A stretch of DNA of 64,000 nt from Saccharum officinarum. Taxonomy: Eukaryota > Streptophyta > Magnoliopsida > Poales > Poaceae. This document shows, piece after piece, positions 11,353 to 22,940 of the stretch. Each line of letters begins with the position of its first letter. Position 1 is the first letter of the stretch. The stretch covers positions 78,483,447 to 78,547,446 of the forward strand of contig CM036158.1 of assembly GCA_020631735.1 (NCBI GenBank). Direction: 5' to 3'. Below the pieces are notes generated by a model that did not search any database, was not told where the DNA came from, and saw only the letters and a program-made list of their open reading frames with translations. The position numbers and the translations under genes are program-made.

Positions 11353-11968
11353 ATGCCAGGGGTATTCTTGATATTTTCCCCACCGGAGAAAATCTTTCCT
11401 GGTGTTTTCCACAATTTTGCCACTACCTTTCATTTTAGTCGTAAGGGCAGCAGCTACGAGGCTGCCAGGAGTGTTACGCTATTCACACTCGTGGTCGTGG
11501 TACTCTAAATTCATCCTCTATCCGTTTTAGTCATCAAGATTCTCTACTCTATACCACTTTCTCCCGCACTCATCGATTCTCTATATTTCTACTCTATACC
11601 AACCACCAATAGCGGCCCCCACTTGTCATTTTGTATAAATTTTATTTACATATATCCATGTGTTTTAGTTTTGAAGGATTTATTAAAACGAATTTACTGG
11701 TGCAATCCGAATTTAATTTGGATTTGTGGTTTATCAGTTAAAACATTTTTAAGTATTGAAACAGTGGGGCCCGCACCTCCCTCCCTCCTCTCTCCCACAC
11801 CTCCCTCCCTCTGCGCTCTCTCTAGTGGGCCCAGCGCAGGATAGCGTGCGTCCTGGACAGCGCCAAATCTGACATGAACGGCATGCTACCGGAAGATATA
11901 ACGTACTACGGTGCAGCCATTTCTTCCTCTATGTATTACTCCAGTAACATTTGAAGATGCCCAGTGCA
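11353..11968. other. Intergenic region, no gene seen
   Basis: The region contains repeated 'ctctactctatacca' strings (11552-11600) and a CT-rich block (11776-11825). No coding region or clear transposon ends were found. Confidence 0.4.
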
Positions 11969-12234
11969 GGGCCCTGTTTAGATGCCAAATTTTTTCCCAA
12001 ATTCTACTATGCAAAAAGAAGATTCCCCATCACATCAAAATGTCGGCACATGTATGGAGTACTAAATGTAGATGAAATCAAAAACTAATTGCACAGTTTT
12101 GTTGTTCTTTACGAGATGAACGTTTTGAGCTTAATTAGTCAATGTTTAGACAATTTTTACCAAATAAAAACAAAATGCTACAGTGTTCTACAGTAATTCG
12201 GGGTACCGCAATTTGGGGCAACTAAACAAGGCCC
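11969..12234. mobile_element. MITE, GGGCC(T)TGTTTAG family
   Basis: The ends are inverted repeats: GGGCCCTGTTTAG on the left and CTAAACAAGGCCC on the right. Internal strings 'gattccccatcacatc' and 'aactaattgcacagtt' are those of a very abundant sorghum/sugarcane MITE. Length is 266 bp, with no coding capacity. Confidence 0.8.
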
Positions 12235-12413
12235 AGTTCGTTTTAGCCTCAGGAAAAAGTAACACGCCACCTAGATAGAGCAGCGCCTAGCTATCAATTT
12301 TTCCAACGCAAGTGAATGCTATCCTCTGACACACTAGTAGCCTACACCTGCAAGTGTTCTGTCTTTGGTACTGTAGTCCTGTGAAAAAGCGTGGTGAGGC
12401 TTGCTGCTTTAGG

Positions 12414-12655
12414 TAGTGTTTAGATGGTGTAAAAGTTGTTGTAAAATTTATGTATCACTTTTCGTTGTTATTTGGTAAAATTTATCCAATCATGGACTAA
12501 CTAGGCTCAAAAGATTTGTCTCGATGTTTACAGACAAACTGTGTAATTAGTTATTTTTTTACCTACATTTAATACTCCATGCATACGTCTAAAGATTCGA
12601 TGTGACGGGGAATCTTATAAAATTTTTGGAAGTTTGAAGGGATCTAAACACACTC
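12414..12655. mobile_element. MITE of the same family, opposite orientation
   Basis: Left end 'gtagtgtttagat' and right end 'gatctaaacacactc' are inverted repeats. The interior carries the complement of the family signature ('gatgtgacggggaatc', 'actgtgtaattag'), so it lies reversed relative to the copy at 11969-12234. Confidence 0.75.
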
Positions 12656-13395
12656 TTAACTCTCCAATGCGCGCGAGGATGACTGCTTCCAGTTTTCGTC
12701 ACACGAAGCACTCGGCGCTTCTGCAGGAGGTACTGACACCCTGCGAGGCAGCTGATGGATGTGAGGTGGACACCAATTGCATATGTGGAGGTTGAGGCTA
12801 ATAGCCACCGTGTCGCGTTGGGGAAGCCCTAAGACGCCACGTGCTCAGCTTCACCCAGCTCCCTCTAACACCGGTGGGGCTGAGCGTGGCCATGGGCGCA
12901 TCTGTCCCTAGCTGCAGGCTGTCGGCGGGTGGAGAGAGGGGAGGGGATGGGAGGGTCTCGGCTCAACAGCGGGCCGAGGGGTGGGGTGGGGGGAGCACGC
13001 GGCCGCCAGGGCTCACCTTGAGTCCGCCGGCGAGCGCGCGGCCCCACGGCTCGGCTCAGGGTGGACCGGCGTGGGTGAGGGGCAGCGGCGAGTGCGCGGC
13101 CGCCGGGGCTCGGTCTGGGAGTCAGGACGGGCTAGCGCGGGCGAGGTTGCCGGTGAGTGCGTGGCCGCGGGGGCTCTGCTTGGGGTAGACCATCGTGGGC
13201 GCAGCTCAAGGTGGACCAGCAAGGGCACGCCCGCTGGCGCCAGAGGTGGACTCAGGGCAAGCCGAGCGGGGCGGGTGACACGCGAGTGGCGGCGGTGTGG
13301 CATGGAAGGAGGCCGCATGGTTGCCCTGTTGTGCGGTGGAAGAGGTCGTGTGGTGCTTGTAAAAAAAGAGGGAAAAAAGAAGGTTATTATGGTTA
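12656..13395. other. GC-rich block of unknown origin
   Basis: The region is strongly GC-rich, with long open frames in several frames on both strands (for example 12841-13188 and 12981-13469). That is expected from base composition alone. No domain or splice pattern is recognisable. It could be a decayed GC-rich exon or a captured fragment. Confidence 0.35.
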
Positions 13396-13545
13396 TCTCA
13401 TGCTTTCTAACAGGAGAAGCTTTTTTGTTCACCAAACGGTTGAAAAAACTAATTCAACTTCACTCATAAAGCTACTTTTCAACTCAAAGCTAAAAAAATG
13501 GTTTCACCGGTGAAGCTAAGCTATACCCCTTTTGTTTAGAACCTC
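13396..13545. mobile_element. Possible MITE
   Basis: Imperfect inverted motifs ('gagaagctttttt' near 13420, 'ggtgaagctaagctata' near 13508) and an AT-rich middle suggest a small inverted-repeat element. Boundaries are not clear. Confidence 0.3.
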
Positions 13546-13910
13546 TGATCGGAGGATTTTTCAAATAAAAATTATATAGATCCAAAAATGGGGGAATAGA
13601 AACCTGCGCATAAGTTAACGGGTTTTTTTTATTGCTACCATTACAATTTTGCAAGTTTCGAGAAACGTTCTTACTATTCATCTATTAGGACACATGCCAT
13701 TACAATTCTTCTCCAGCTTGAATCGTGCTATTTTCTATGTATTCGACAGCATCGGGCCCACGCACAGGTGACTAAAGGTAAACGCATTCTCGTATGTCCA
13801 AAAATACCCCTGCTATTTCTCTCCCTTCACTCACTGACGTGTGGGCCCCACAAGTCATCTTCTTCTTCAACCTCTAGCTGACCGTGACCAGCTTGGCTAC
13901 GGCAAAGCCC

Positions 13911-14050
13911 ATGGCGGAGCCGGTCCTCCTCCTTGCGCCGGACCCCTTCATGGACCTCCCCTTCTAGGAATTTCAGGCGCCCATCCACGGTGATAGTTTT
14001 GCGTTTGTGGATCTGGACCTGGATGTCGACTTTGATATGGAAAATAGCCG
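13911..14050 (+). pseudogene. Captured gene fragment 1 (unidentified acidic N-terminus)
   Basis: An ATG at 13911 opens a frame starting 'MAEPVLLL'. It has a stop at 13965-13967 (TAG where GAG would fit) and then continues in frame with an acidic 'FAFVDLDLDVDFDME' stretch. GC-rich wobble positions indicate an origin in a grass exon. The acidic character recalls transcription-factor N-termini, but I cannot name the parent gene. Confidence 0.4.
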
Positions 14051-14130
14051 AAGGCAGCGTCCGCAGGGAGGTGGCCCGCGTGGCCTACCGTAGTGCTGCG
14101 TCCCCTACCACGCCACTTTCACCACGCGGT

Positions 14131-14232
14131 GCCCTCTACGCCCTGCGGTGCGCGCTCGCGGAAACCCCAGGAGCGCTGCAGAGCTAGGACCCCACGCTCG
14201 TCAACCCCTGCACCTGGTTCCACGTCACCTAC
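14131..14232 (+). pseudogene. Captured fragment of a SERK/LRR-receptor N-terminal exon (LRRNT domain)
   Basis: In frame from 14131 the translation reads 'ALYALRCALAETPGALQS', a stop (TAG, 14185-14187), then 'DPTLVNPCTWFHVT'. 'ALYALR..L......LQSWDPTLVNPCTWFHVT' is the very conserved LRRNT segment of SERK co-receptors and related short LRR proteins. The stop replaces the conserved Trp (TGG to TAG). The sequence after 14232 leaves the LRR pattern, so only about 34 codons are captured. It is non-functional as a receptor. Confidence 0.75.
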
Positions 14233-14759
14233 ATCCGGCGGGAGGTGGCCCACGCAGCCACTAAGGCTACGCACGTACAGGTCCTGACGCCGCATCCTGG
14301 CCTGCGGGCACGTATAGGCCCCGCGGCCTAGGGCAGCACATGGTTGGGCCTATGGGCATGGTGTCCTACCTGCGGGAGCCGCGGCCTGGGGCGAGTAGGA
14401 GGCGGCGAGGTGGCTTAGGGAGGTGCGGCCCCGGGAGCAGCGGCCACCGACGTCGGGCAAGCTCCCGCGTGGAGCTCGGCAGTGAAGCACGAAAGAGACT
14501 AGAGGTTGAAGAAGAAGCTAACGTGTGGGGCCCATAGGTCAGTAGTGGAGTGAGAGAGAAGTAGCAGGGGTATTTTTGGACATATGAGAATGCGTTGACC
14601 TTTAGTCACCTGTGTGTGGGCTCGACGCCGTTGAATACGTAGAAAATGGCACGATTCAAGCTGGAGAAGAATTGTAATGGCATGTTTCCAAATAGGCGAA
14701 TATTAATGGTGTTTCTCCAAACTTGCAAAATTGTAATGGTAGCAATCAGAGAGCTAATA

Positions 14760-14945
14760 ATTAGACCATGTTTTTTTATACCCATTAGAAAGCCCAAATG
14801 TAGGCAAATTCTAAGCTAATAAAATCTAATGAGAGCTCATTAGTATTTAGAATCTATTAGCCCTTATTAGGCCATAATTAGCTCATGTTTAATTCATTTT
14901 CATAAGGTAGGCTAATTTTTAGCTTTGAGATCCAAACATGCATAG
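14760..14945. mobile_element. Possible MITE (attagctc-rich)
   Basis: AT-rich sequence with 'gaccatgttt' at the left, the complement of 'ccaaacatgc' at the right, and internal 'attag/ctaat' inverted motifs. Ends are approximate. Confidence 0.35.
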
Positions 14946-15267
14946 AAAGTAACTTTTAGAGTTAATGGACCTAATTAAAACCTGCGCCCAAGTAACATGG
15001 TGCTTGCCTGCTTGTAGACATCTTTAGTAAAGATTTAAAGACCTATATGCTTGTTCAAGTATGCATTTTTTTATTGTGGTTTAGCTTGCGGGATATATGC
15101 TCGTTCAAGCAAATACTCAGTAGCATATACTTAAGCTACAGTAAAATGGTGGTTGAACCATAGAACAAGCACACCAAATCTTAGGAAATTGACTGCAGGG
15201 ATTCTAAGTCTGACCTGCAGCTCCTCAGCTCATGAGAGGAACTGGTCAGTATTTGAACAGGTAAAAA

Positions 15268-15469
15268 GAAAATTGTGACCTGCAGTTTTGTGTGCATGCT
15301 GTCTATTTTGATTTTTGAGTTATAATGCTTGTTCATGGTTTTTAAATCTGACCTGCAGCCTTATGTTCACTGAAAATTGTGACCTGCAACTTTGTGTGCA
15401 TGCTATCTATTTTGAATTATAATGCTTGTTCATGGATTTTAAATCTGACCTGCGACCTTGTGTTCACTT
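15268..15469 (+). repeat. Tandem duplication, two copies of about 100 bp
   Basis: 'gaaaattgtgacctgca' begins at 15268 and at 15372. The units then share 'tttgtgtgcatgct.tctattttga', 'ataatgcttgttcatgg' and 'tttaaatctgacctgc'. The second copy lacks a few bases near 'tttgag'. Confidence 0.8.
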
Positions 15470-16097
15470 CTTGACTCATAGGTTCATACAAAGAAGCGCA
15501 ACATGCTATTTCATGAAAGGATGAGAGATCTTGTGTTTGTTAAATTTAAGTGTACGTTCAGGAATAGAGAGAGAATTAGGGCAGAGATCTTGTAAAGAAG
15601 GAAGTAGATGATGTTGTGGTAGTCTAGCAGATGATGATAATAAATTCATTATTGGTATTGTGTCTTTACCAAGTGAAATGGAACAACAATGTACGTGCAC
15701 AGCATGAAGCACCACAAGAGTCACAGCAACACACAACATTACAAAGCACAAGCACAAGCTAAAAGGAAAAGGCATGTGCGCCCTAAGAAGAAACTCACGA
15801 GCCTGCTGTCTTTGAAGTGTGATGTCCCAATGCAACCTGAAGAAGCTTCATTATCCGACTCAGAAGATGGTGATGACAGTATTCCGATGCTTCTGATTTT
15901 GATAAGTCTTCCTACGTCTCTAAATCTGATGAGTAGAAGAACAAATCAAGACTGCACTATTGCCTCATATTTAGAGATATAGTCATATAAATATTTTATT
16001 ATCTAGAAGAACTAATGACCTTTATGTTGTCTTTACCTCTATGGTTTATGTTGGCTTTATGAATATTGTACTCTTGTGATTTGTAAAACTGATGTTT
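15470..16097. other. Intergenic region, no gene recognised
   Basis: Small open frames occur on both strands (15506-15835 minus, 15689-15982 plus) without recognisable domains. The stretch ends at a CACTA terminus. Confidence 0.35.
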
Positions 16098-16854
16098 CAC
16101 TACTATAGTAAGGTTTTGTAGGGGCGGCTCATAAGGGTTTGTAGGGACGACTGAGCCAGCCACCCCTATGAAACCATTGCTACAAAATCAGTCATTTGTA
16201 GGAGTGGTTCCCTGGCGGGACGGCTGGTGTTTCCAGCCGCCTCTACAAATAGATTTATAGGGAAAGCTGGTAACACCAACCGCCTCTACAAATAGGATTT
16301 ATAGGGCGACTTGTAACATCACCCGCCCCTTTAATTCCAATTTATATGGGCGGTTACCTCTAGAACCGCCCCTACAGTCCGTTTTCCCTTAAAAAATGCA
16401 AAATTTAAAAATTTGAATCTGACCAGAACATATATAATATATAATTCACAAGGACATTATATCAACAGCTAATTCACAAGAAGTTATATACATTACAAAC
16501 CTATAATAATTTAGATTAGTTTATTACAAATCCATCAATTACAAACCATAATAATTTAGATCAGTTCACTATTACAACAAACAACAATTTAAATTCCTAG
16601 AACTTCATGACGTCGTACCACGTAATCGGAGAAGTGCAGGTCATTCATTTCAAATGCCCAAATGTCACTGATGTAGCATAATATATTTACTAGTGCACTC
16701 TCCCTTGTTTCACATGATCGGTCACAAGGTCTACTAACGATGATCAGCAATGGTTGAGAAGACCCCCTAGTCACGAGCACTTTTTCCTGCATTCCATGTG
16801 AAGTGAATACTGACCCAACATATTCCCATTCATAACGACCCATTTGATACATGG
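16098..16854. mobile_element. CACTA (EnSpm) transposon terminus and sub-terminal region
   Basis: CACTACTATAG starts at 16098. It is followed by sub-terminal repeats of the type 'ttgtaggggcgg' and their complements ('ccgcctctacaaat', 'ccgcccctacag') between 16115 and 16380, the usual CACTA terminal architecture. The AT-rich part to 16854 would be its interior. A minus-strand frame at 16589-16852 has no recognised domain. The other terminus is not seen because a gypsy element interrupts it at 16855. Confidence 0.7.
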
Positions 16855-17931
16855 TGTCGGCGTTTGGTCCTACAAGGGTCCTAAGCCAACGAGTGAATCA
16901 ATGCTGCATGTCCATAATCTGGATGGTGATGCAAGGAGAGTACACGGAGGTTTATCCTGGTTCAGGCGAAAGAAGGCCCTACGTCTAGTGGGGAGGGGGA
17001 GTATTGTATTTTCTTGCACCTAAGTGCTTGCGTAGGGGTTACAAGCTGTGAGAGAGGGAACCGATCCCAGGTCTCAGAGAGAAAGTGAAAGTACAAAGGA
17101 GATTGTTTGAGATGTTGATCTTCTATGGTGGGAAGGTGGCTAGTATTTTTTCGTCCGTTGTCTGCCACCCCTTGTAGAGTCCCCTACCTGCCTTTTTATA
17201 GGGTAAGAGGAGGCAGGGACACCGGGGGTGCCTTTAAGGTGAAGTTTTGTCGAATGTTGTGGAGGTTGTTGTAGCGACGTGCCCCGAGAATGGCCGGCCA
17301 TCCCTGGACACCATGGTGACATAGAGGATGAGATGGTGAAAAGACTCCGGGTCCTGTGTCACGCAAGCCTTGCATTCTTGTTTTGATCGTCGATTGGTCG
17401 AGGCCGGGTCGAGGTCGGGTCGAGGTGGGTCGACGGTGAACTGATAAGGCTGAGTCCTCGGAATCACGGGGTATGATACTCGTTGTATTCACCCTCGAGG
17501 GTGATCAGTGGTGGAATAGTGCCCAGTATGGTGTGTACAGTGACAGGTTTTCACCGCCCATCCCAGGATGGGTGGTAAAAAGTGAGATTTGACACCGGTA
17601 CTGCTCCCATGCCGGTTGTTGTTGTAGCCATGAGGGTAGGAAGTGGTTGGCAGTTTGCATTAAATGCTCTGACTTTTGTCTCAGAGTTGGTGAATGAGGT
17701 GGGTCAACCGGCCCGACCCTGGGTCGTGCGAGTCGGAGATTTCTCGGTAGTCGAGGTGTCTTGTCGAGCGAGCCTCGTACGAGTCAGAACATGGTCGAGG
17801 CGTCCCATCGAGTGAGCCTCGTACGAATCAGGACATGGTCGAGGCGTTTCGTTCGCTGTCTCGGCTAGTCCCGTTGGTTTTATTTTTCTTAATCATTGAT
17901 TATGGGTACCCCTTGTTTTTAGTACCCGACA
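16855..17931 (-). repeat. 3' LTR of the Tat-type element (1077 bp)
   Basis: It is bounded by TGTCGG at 16855 and CCGACA at 17926-17931, with the PPT complement starting at 17932. A minus-strand TATA box supports the orientation. Confidence 0.85.
17191..17200 (-). promoter_or_regulatory. LTR TATA box
   Basis: On the minus strand the sequence reads TATAAAAAGG, within the LTR and in the element's own direction. Confidence 0.6.
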
Positions 17932-17946
17932 GTAGCCCCCGAGCCT
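17932..17946 (-). other. Polypurine tract of the Tat-type element
   Basis: The minus strand reads GGCTCGGGGGCTAC directly before the LTR TGTCGG. This primes plus-strand DNA synthesis. Confidence 0.75.
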
Positions 17947-19043
17947 TTGGGTGAGTGTGGGTCACTCTCACAGAGGCTCAGCGAGTCATGAACTAGAGTC
18001 GTAGCGTCGTAGCCTTTTTCGGTGGGTGCGCGTGAGCGCACCAGCCGGGTGTAGCCCCCGAGGCCTCGGTGGAGTGTTTAGACTCCTCCGAGGTCTTTTG
18101 TATGTTTTATCGAGGAATGCTCTTGTATCGTGGTGTGTTTTGTCCTTTTTCATTCGAGGTTTGGCCTTCTGCGGTCGAGCCCCTGAGCCTCGTGCGCACG
18201 AGGTCGATCAGAGTCTTGGTCGTCTTTTATCGTTTGACCCTCATGCTCCTTCTTTAGGAAAAGGAGGAGGGGTGGGGAATGTTGTACTACCCTCATCGGG
18301 CGAGTTTCGACGATCTCCGGTGAGCTGTTAATGGAGAATTCGAGTGGGAGCCCGTGCTCCATTCGGTAAGAGTCAGCTAGCGACCACGGAGGCGCTCTCA
18401 AAAATGCCAAAGAGTAGTCAAGTGGATCTCGGTTCCTTGCGATAGGATCAGAGGGCTCGATGCCTCCCTCCGAGGGGATTCCTCCGTCGACCTCTCTTTT
18501 AGCCTCGAATACGTCTGGAGGTGCCTCGAGAGCGTGGCTCGAGCCCTGGCCTTGTACGGGCGTGTCCCTAGTTGTCCCTGACTTCGTTACTCGAGGGCAG
18601 CTGTCGAACCCTGGTCGAGGGCCAGCTTTCGATCCCTCGAGGTTTATATTGGGCTCGGAGCCCGTTACCCATTCGTCTAGGAATATCCATCCGCGGATCC
18701 CCTTCCGGCCCGTTTGGGGCGCGTCTTTTTAGGAGGGGAAGCGAGATCGGCGCGGTAGTGGGCGGCGTGGTGCGACGGTTACGGAATAAATGGCGGACAC
18801 GTGCCCTTACCTGCGGGTTTCATGGGAGCGGTTAGGTAAGGTCATTAAATGCAGAAACTGTTCCTACCTTTTCGCCCGCCCGTTGGCCTTCCATCGGGGT
18901 ATAAGTGTGAGGCCCGGGGTTCCATATGCCCCCTACAGGCCATTTGCATCTCTGCCTTTCCTTGCTCTTTGTGCGCCATTCAGCCGCCATCCCCCGTCGT
19001 CGTTGCTTCTTCATCCGCCGCCGCGCGCTGTTTTCCGACAACC

Positions 19044-22000
19044 ATGGCGGGCAAGAGCCAAATCCTTCCCGCTGATGCGTGGGCTCGTTCCTCGGTGATG
19101 GAGAGGAAGCTAGAGGAGTTGGTCCGCGACGGACTTTTGTGACCAAGGGCAAGCCGGACCCAGCCGGAATGGGGGGTGCCGCCGTCCGACCACCGGGAGC
19201 CGGCGCCCCCGGAGGGATACGTGGTAAGCTTCATGGCTTTCCATGAGAGGGGGCTCGGAGTGCCACCAAGCCGCTTCATGTGGGCGCTCCTCCACTACTA
19301 CAAGGTGGAGCTGCATCATCTCGCCCCCAACTCCATCTCGCAAGCTGCCATTTTCGTGGCGGTCTGCGAGGGGTACCTGGGGATGGAGCCACAGTGGAAT
19401 CTGTGGCTCTACCTCTTCAGGGCGGAGCATTTCGCCAAGAAAGGCGAGTGAGCGAGGAGTGCGACGCGCAGTGCATGCAGGGAGCTGCACTCTCCAAGTC
19501 CGGTCGGGTCGAGGTGAGCAGTACATCCCGGCGCAGCTCATCTCGTCGAACAGCGGCTGGCACGACGGATGGTTCTATATGCGCAACGACGATAACCAGT
19601 TGCCGAGGTTCTCTGGCCGGGTGCTGATGTCGCGCGAGGAGAACTGGACATACGGCGTCATCGAGGAGGACAAGTTGAAACTACAGCTGCTCCTCGACGC
19701 GTTGAGGAGGCTTCATTAGCGTGGGTTAACGGCGGGAATGGTGGCCGCCGCGTTCCACCGCCGGAGGGTGCTACCGCTGACACCGCGCCGGCTCCGGCTC
19801 GACGAGATGACGCCGGAGGCTTCGCTGGAGGGGAGTCGGATGTCGCACGAGTCCCTCGCCCTCGATCAAGTCACCCGACGTGCACGGTGGATGGTGGGGA
19901 GTTTCAAGCAGGAGGACATCGACAGGGTCCCGATGCGCCCCACTCAAGGCTTTGAGCCTCTGGTAAGTGTCATTTTTTGACAACCTTGAGTCCCTTTGTT
20001 TCCTGATTCCCTCGACTAAGTCGGTCAAGGCCTCTATACAGGATTTGTCGGCGGTCAAGGAGTCGTGGCCACCGGTTTCGAAGGATCGGGCTGCTCGGGA
20101 GGCTAGACGCCTCTCAATGGCCCAAAAGAAGGAAGGGAAGGACGCTGCCAAGAAGCGTCAAGTCCAGAAAACCCTCGAGCGTGAGGCGTTGAAGAAGCGC
20201 CACCGCCAATAGAGCCTCAAGGGGCTCCTAATCGAGGAGTCTCCCTCCAAGACGGTCTCGGGGGAGGACGAAGACAGCGGCGACGATGATGCTGGGTCGT
20301 GGTATGATACCGTGACCTTTCTGGCGCACCTCCCCGACGTGCAGCCCCTGCTGGAGCCCGTTGGGGATCGACTTCCCAGGCATCGAGGAAAGTCTCAGCG
20401 CCCGTCGAGGGAGAAGAAGAGCCAGCAGAGGGAAGGGCTTGAGCGGGTCCTTTAGAGAGGGGAGCTACCTCGCCTAGGGTCCCACAGGGGAGGTCGGTGG
20501 CATCGCTCCCGTGAGCCCGATCGCCCCGGACTCAACCGGCGGGCGGGGCAACAGCGTCAGCGTCGGAGGCCAAGGCGCTGTCGATGAGCATAAGGACTCG
20601 AGGCCAAATAGCCTTGTCAGCGCAGAGGACCTCCGATGCCCCGTCAGCCCGGGCTCCGAGGAGCACCCGGCCGACAGGAGGCTCAACGGAGGGGCCATCA
20701 CAGGTGTCGTCGGGTGGCTCGGGCTTGCTGGGGTCTAGGCCCCTGCTTCCCTTATCCGGGTAAGTATCTCACCTTGTCTTTCCGTCATCGGTGATCTCGT
20801 TCTTTATTCTGACATGTTTATTTGCTGCTCAGCCATAAGCGCAAGGCGGAGCTCGTGGCTCTGACTCCCGTCAAGGCACTCAGGTCAGGCGCCGCCCTGA
20901 TGATGCGGACACCGGCTGACGACGCTGCCTGGGTCGCGAGGTGCCAAGCTGCGACAGAGCGGCTTAGGCTAAGGGAGGCGCCCGCCAAGGCAGGGGCAAG
21001 CGCCCAGGAGGTCGCTGGTCCTGGTGACGCCGTGCGGGGGCCAGAGCCGGCTGAGGTGGTCCCGGGCGATGCCAGGCTCGAGGTGCCTGGAGCTGGTGGG
21101 TTGGAGCTTGGGTCGATTGCGATGACCTAGGTGACCATCGAGGCCGCTGAAGCCGAAACATCCATCCGCGACGCGGGGCGGGCGGATGTCAAAAAGTTAA
21201 GGGAGGTGGCGGAGGCCCCGCCAGAGGCGGGGCAAGAGGCGGCACAGCCAGAGTCGCAACCGACGCGAGAGGAGTCGCAGCCGCAGTAGGACCGGCCAAC
21301 GGAGTAGGCGGTCGAGGCAGAACGGGGGGTGGTCGTGCCACCGTCCATCGTACATGCGGTGGTGTCCATAGTCAAGATGCCAGCCCTGCCCCAAGGGTCG
21401 ACGCCAGCCATAATCGACCTTACCATCGACAACCCTCCTTCTGACAAGGGGAAGCAGAAGGCAGACGTCGAGACGGTCGACGCCCCGGATTGGCCCGGTA
21501 CTTCTGCGGCATTGGGGGATGACCTGGCCAAGGCGTCGGCCAGGTGGCCCGACTACGCAGGGTTGGCGCTTGTACGGGCAGAGGAGGAGCTTCCGCGCTG
21601 GGGTCGGTCGACCCTGGAGTTCAGGGACGCATCTAACCCTAGCGCTGAGCCCTTATTCGCCCTCGACGACAAGGACGAGGTGCAACACTGGGAGTTCATC
21701 GAGGGACTCCGTAAGCACTCCCTGCAATCCCTGTGCATGGTCACGGATACCTTGGTGCGGGGTATGTCAGAGGCTTTCGAGGTAAGCTGGGTTCGCTAGT
21801 CTTTCCTTATGTTTTATCCTTCCCTTCTCCTTGGTTCTGATTTTTAGGTTTTGACTATGGTCAGGAGCTCAAGGAGCGTTCTCGCCGTAAGTCACTCTTT
21901 ATTTGTCATGAGAGTGGCGTGTGGGCGGCGCTTGCTCGTCAATAGGCTCTAGTCGAGGAAGCCAACAAGTGGCTATCCCAGAAGAGTGCCGAGGTGGGTG

Positions 22001-22940
22001 AGCTCTGCGTCGCCCATGCAGCGGTTAGGGAGGAGGCGGCGTAGGCCCGGGAAGCCGAGGCCAAGGCGTGTGTAGACACGGCAAGGGCTTGGGAGGAGGC
22101 GGCTAAGGCTTGTGAGGACCTCGTGCCGCTACTGGCGCGTGTGAAGGAGCTAGAGGAGGATGTTGCCTTGGTCAGCGGTCAGCGTGACGCCCTCAACATC
22201 CAGATCAGGATGGCGTCCGCTCACGTCAGAACCTTAGAGGATGAGGTTGTGACGTTGAAGGGGATGGTCTGAGAGAGGGACAAGGCTCTCTCGGGCACCG
22301 GTCGGGAGATTGAGGCGCTGAGGGCGGCGGTCCATGACAAGGACGAGGCTCTTTGAGCGTCGGAGAAGGTGTGCAGGGAGCTGCGCGATGAGGTCGTGGG
22401 TTGGCAGACCCATGCTGAGGGTAAACCTCTTGTTGTGTTCTGGCCTTGGCCTCAAGGTCCCAGGCTTATGCTAACTCAGTGCTTATGTTTCAGAGTTGGA
22501 GAAGCAGCAACATGCGGCCCAAGCGACGGCCACCTCGTTCCAGAACCTCTTCGAGGCTGAGGCCGGGTGGACTCAGTTGCTCCAGGGTGCTATCACCTCG
22601 GTGTGTGATGGCCTGGGGGTCGAGCCCGATGCCGATACCGAGGAGGATGCACCGGGGAACTCCTTTGTCCGTCGGATGGCGGCGCTGGGCCGCCTCGTCC
22701 ACGAGAAGATACGAGGCGGGCTGCATCACGGCGTGAAGAGGGCCATGGCGGTCGTTCGGTCTGGGTTCGAGTACAACATGGACCTCATCGCTGATGGCTT
22801 CATCATGGATCCAGACTAGACAGGAGAGGAGAATGAAGTTGCCTGCCTGAACCAGATCGAGGCCGCTGAGGAGCCCGGGGGTCGCCTTGTAAAACTTTTC
22901 GAGGTCGAGGTGGTCCCGCCTACCGACGACGAGGGCCTGT
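19044..22940 (+). pseudogene. Extra antisense gene of the Tat element (putative gypsy-type transposon domain), decayed
   Basis: It starts with 'MAGKSQILPADAW' at 19044. Between 19200 and 19450 it carries the conserved block 'GYVVSFMAFHERGLG..PSRFMWALLHYY..ELHHL.PNSISQAAIFVAVCEGYLG', which I recognise as the Pfam 'putative gypsy type transposon' domain (PF04195). Downstream are Lys/Arg-rich (20040-20210) and Ala/Glu-rich coiled-coil segments (20830-22400). A C-terminal block (22490-22930) ends near 'PPTDDEGL'. The frame is broken by stops (for example 19141, 19449, 20212) and probably spans introns (donors near 19963 and 21780). Its function is unknown. It is not needed for the core retrotransposition enzymes. 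Confidence 0.75.

Larger units (their letters stand above)
13631..14746. mobile_element. Long-TIR Mutator-like element carrying host gene fragments (Pack-MULE type)
   Basis: About 247 bp at 13631-13877 is repeated in inverted orientation at 14499-14746, from ATTGCTACCATTACAATTTT at the edge to CTTCTTCAACCTCTAG inside. There are scattered mismatches and indels. The 620 bp between the arms is GC-rich, while the arms are AT-rich. It holds coding-like fragments but no transposase. Long arms with captured GC-rich exon pieces are the hallmark of Pack-MULEs. I could not find a clean 9-bp target duplication, so the outer ends may be off by some bases, and another long-TIR superfamily remains possible. 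Confidence 0.7.

Noticed and set aside
12841..13513. Long overlapping open frames on both strands in the GC-rich block
   Set aside because: High GC content lowers stop frequency in all frames. No splice pattern or domain, and the products are low-complexity Arg/Gly/Ala/Pro.
16589..16852. 87-codon minus-strand frame as a CACTA transposase end
   Set aside because: Position fits, but I could not recognise transposase motifs, so it is not called as a gene.
17582..18835. Plus-strand frames between the Tat LTR and the antisense gene
   Set aside because: Frames at 17582, 18026, 18460 and 18572 lie in the LTR and the untranslated leader of the antisense gene; no domain and poor continuity.
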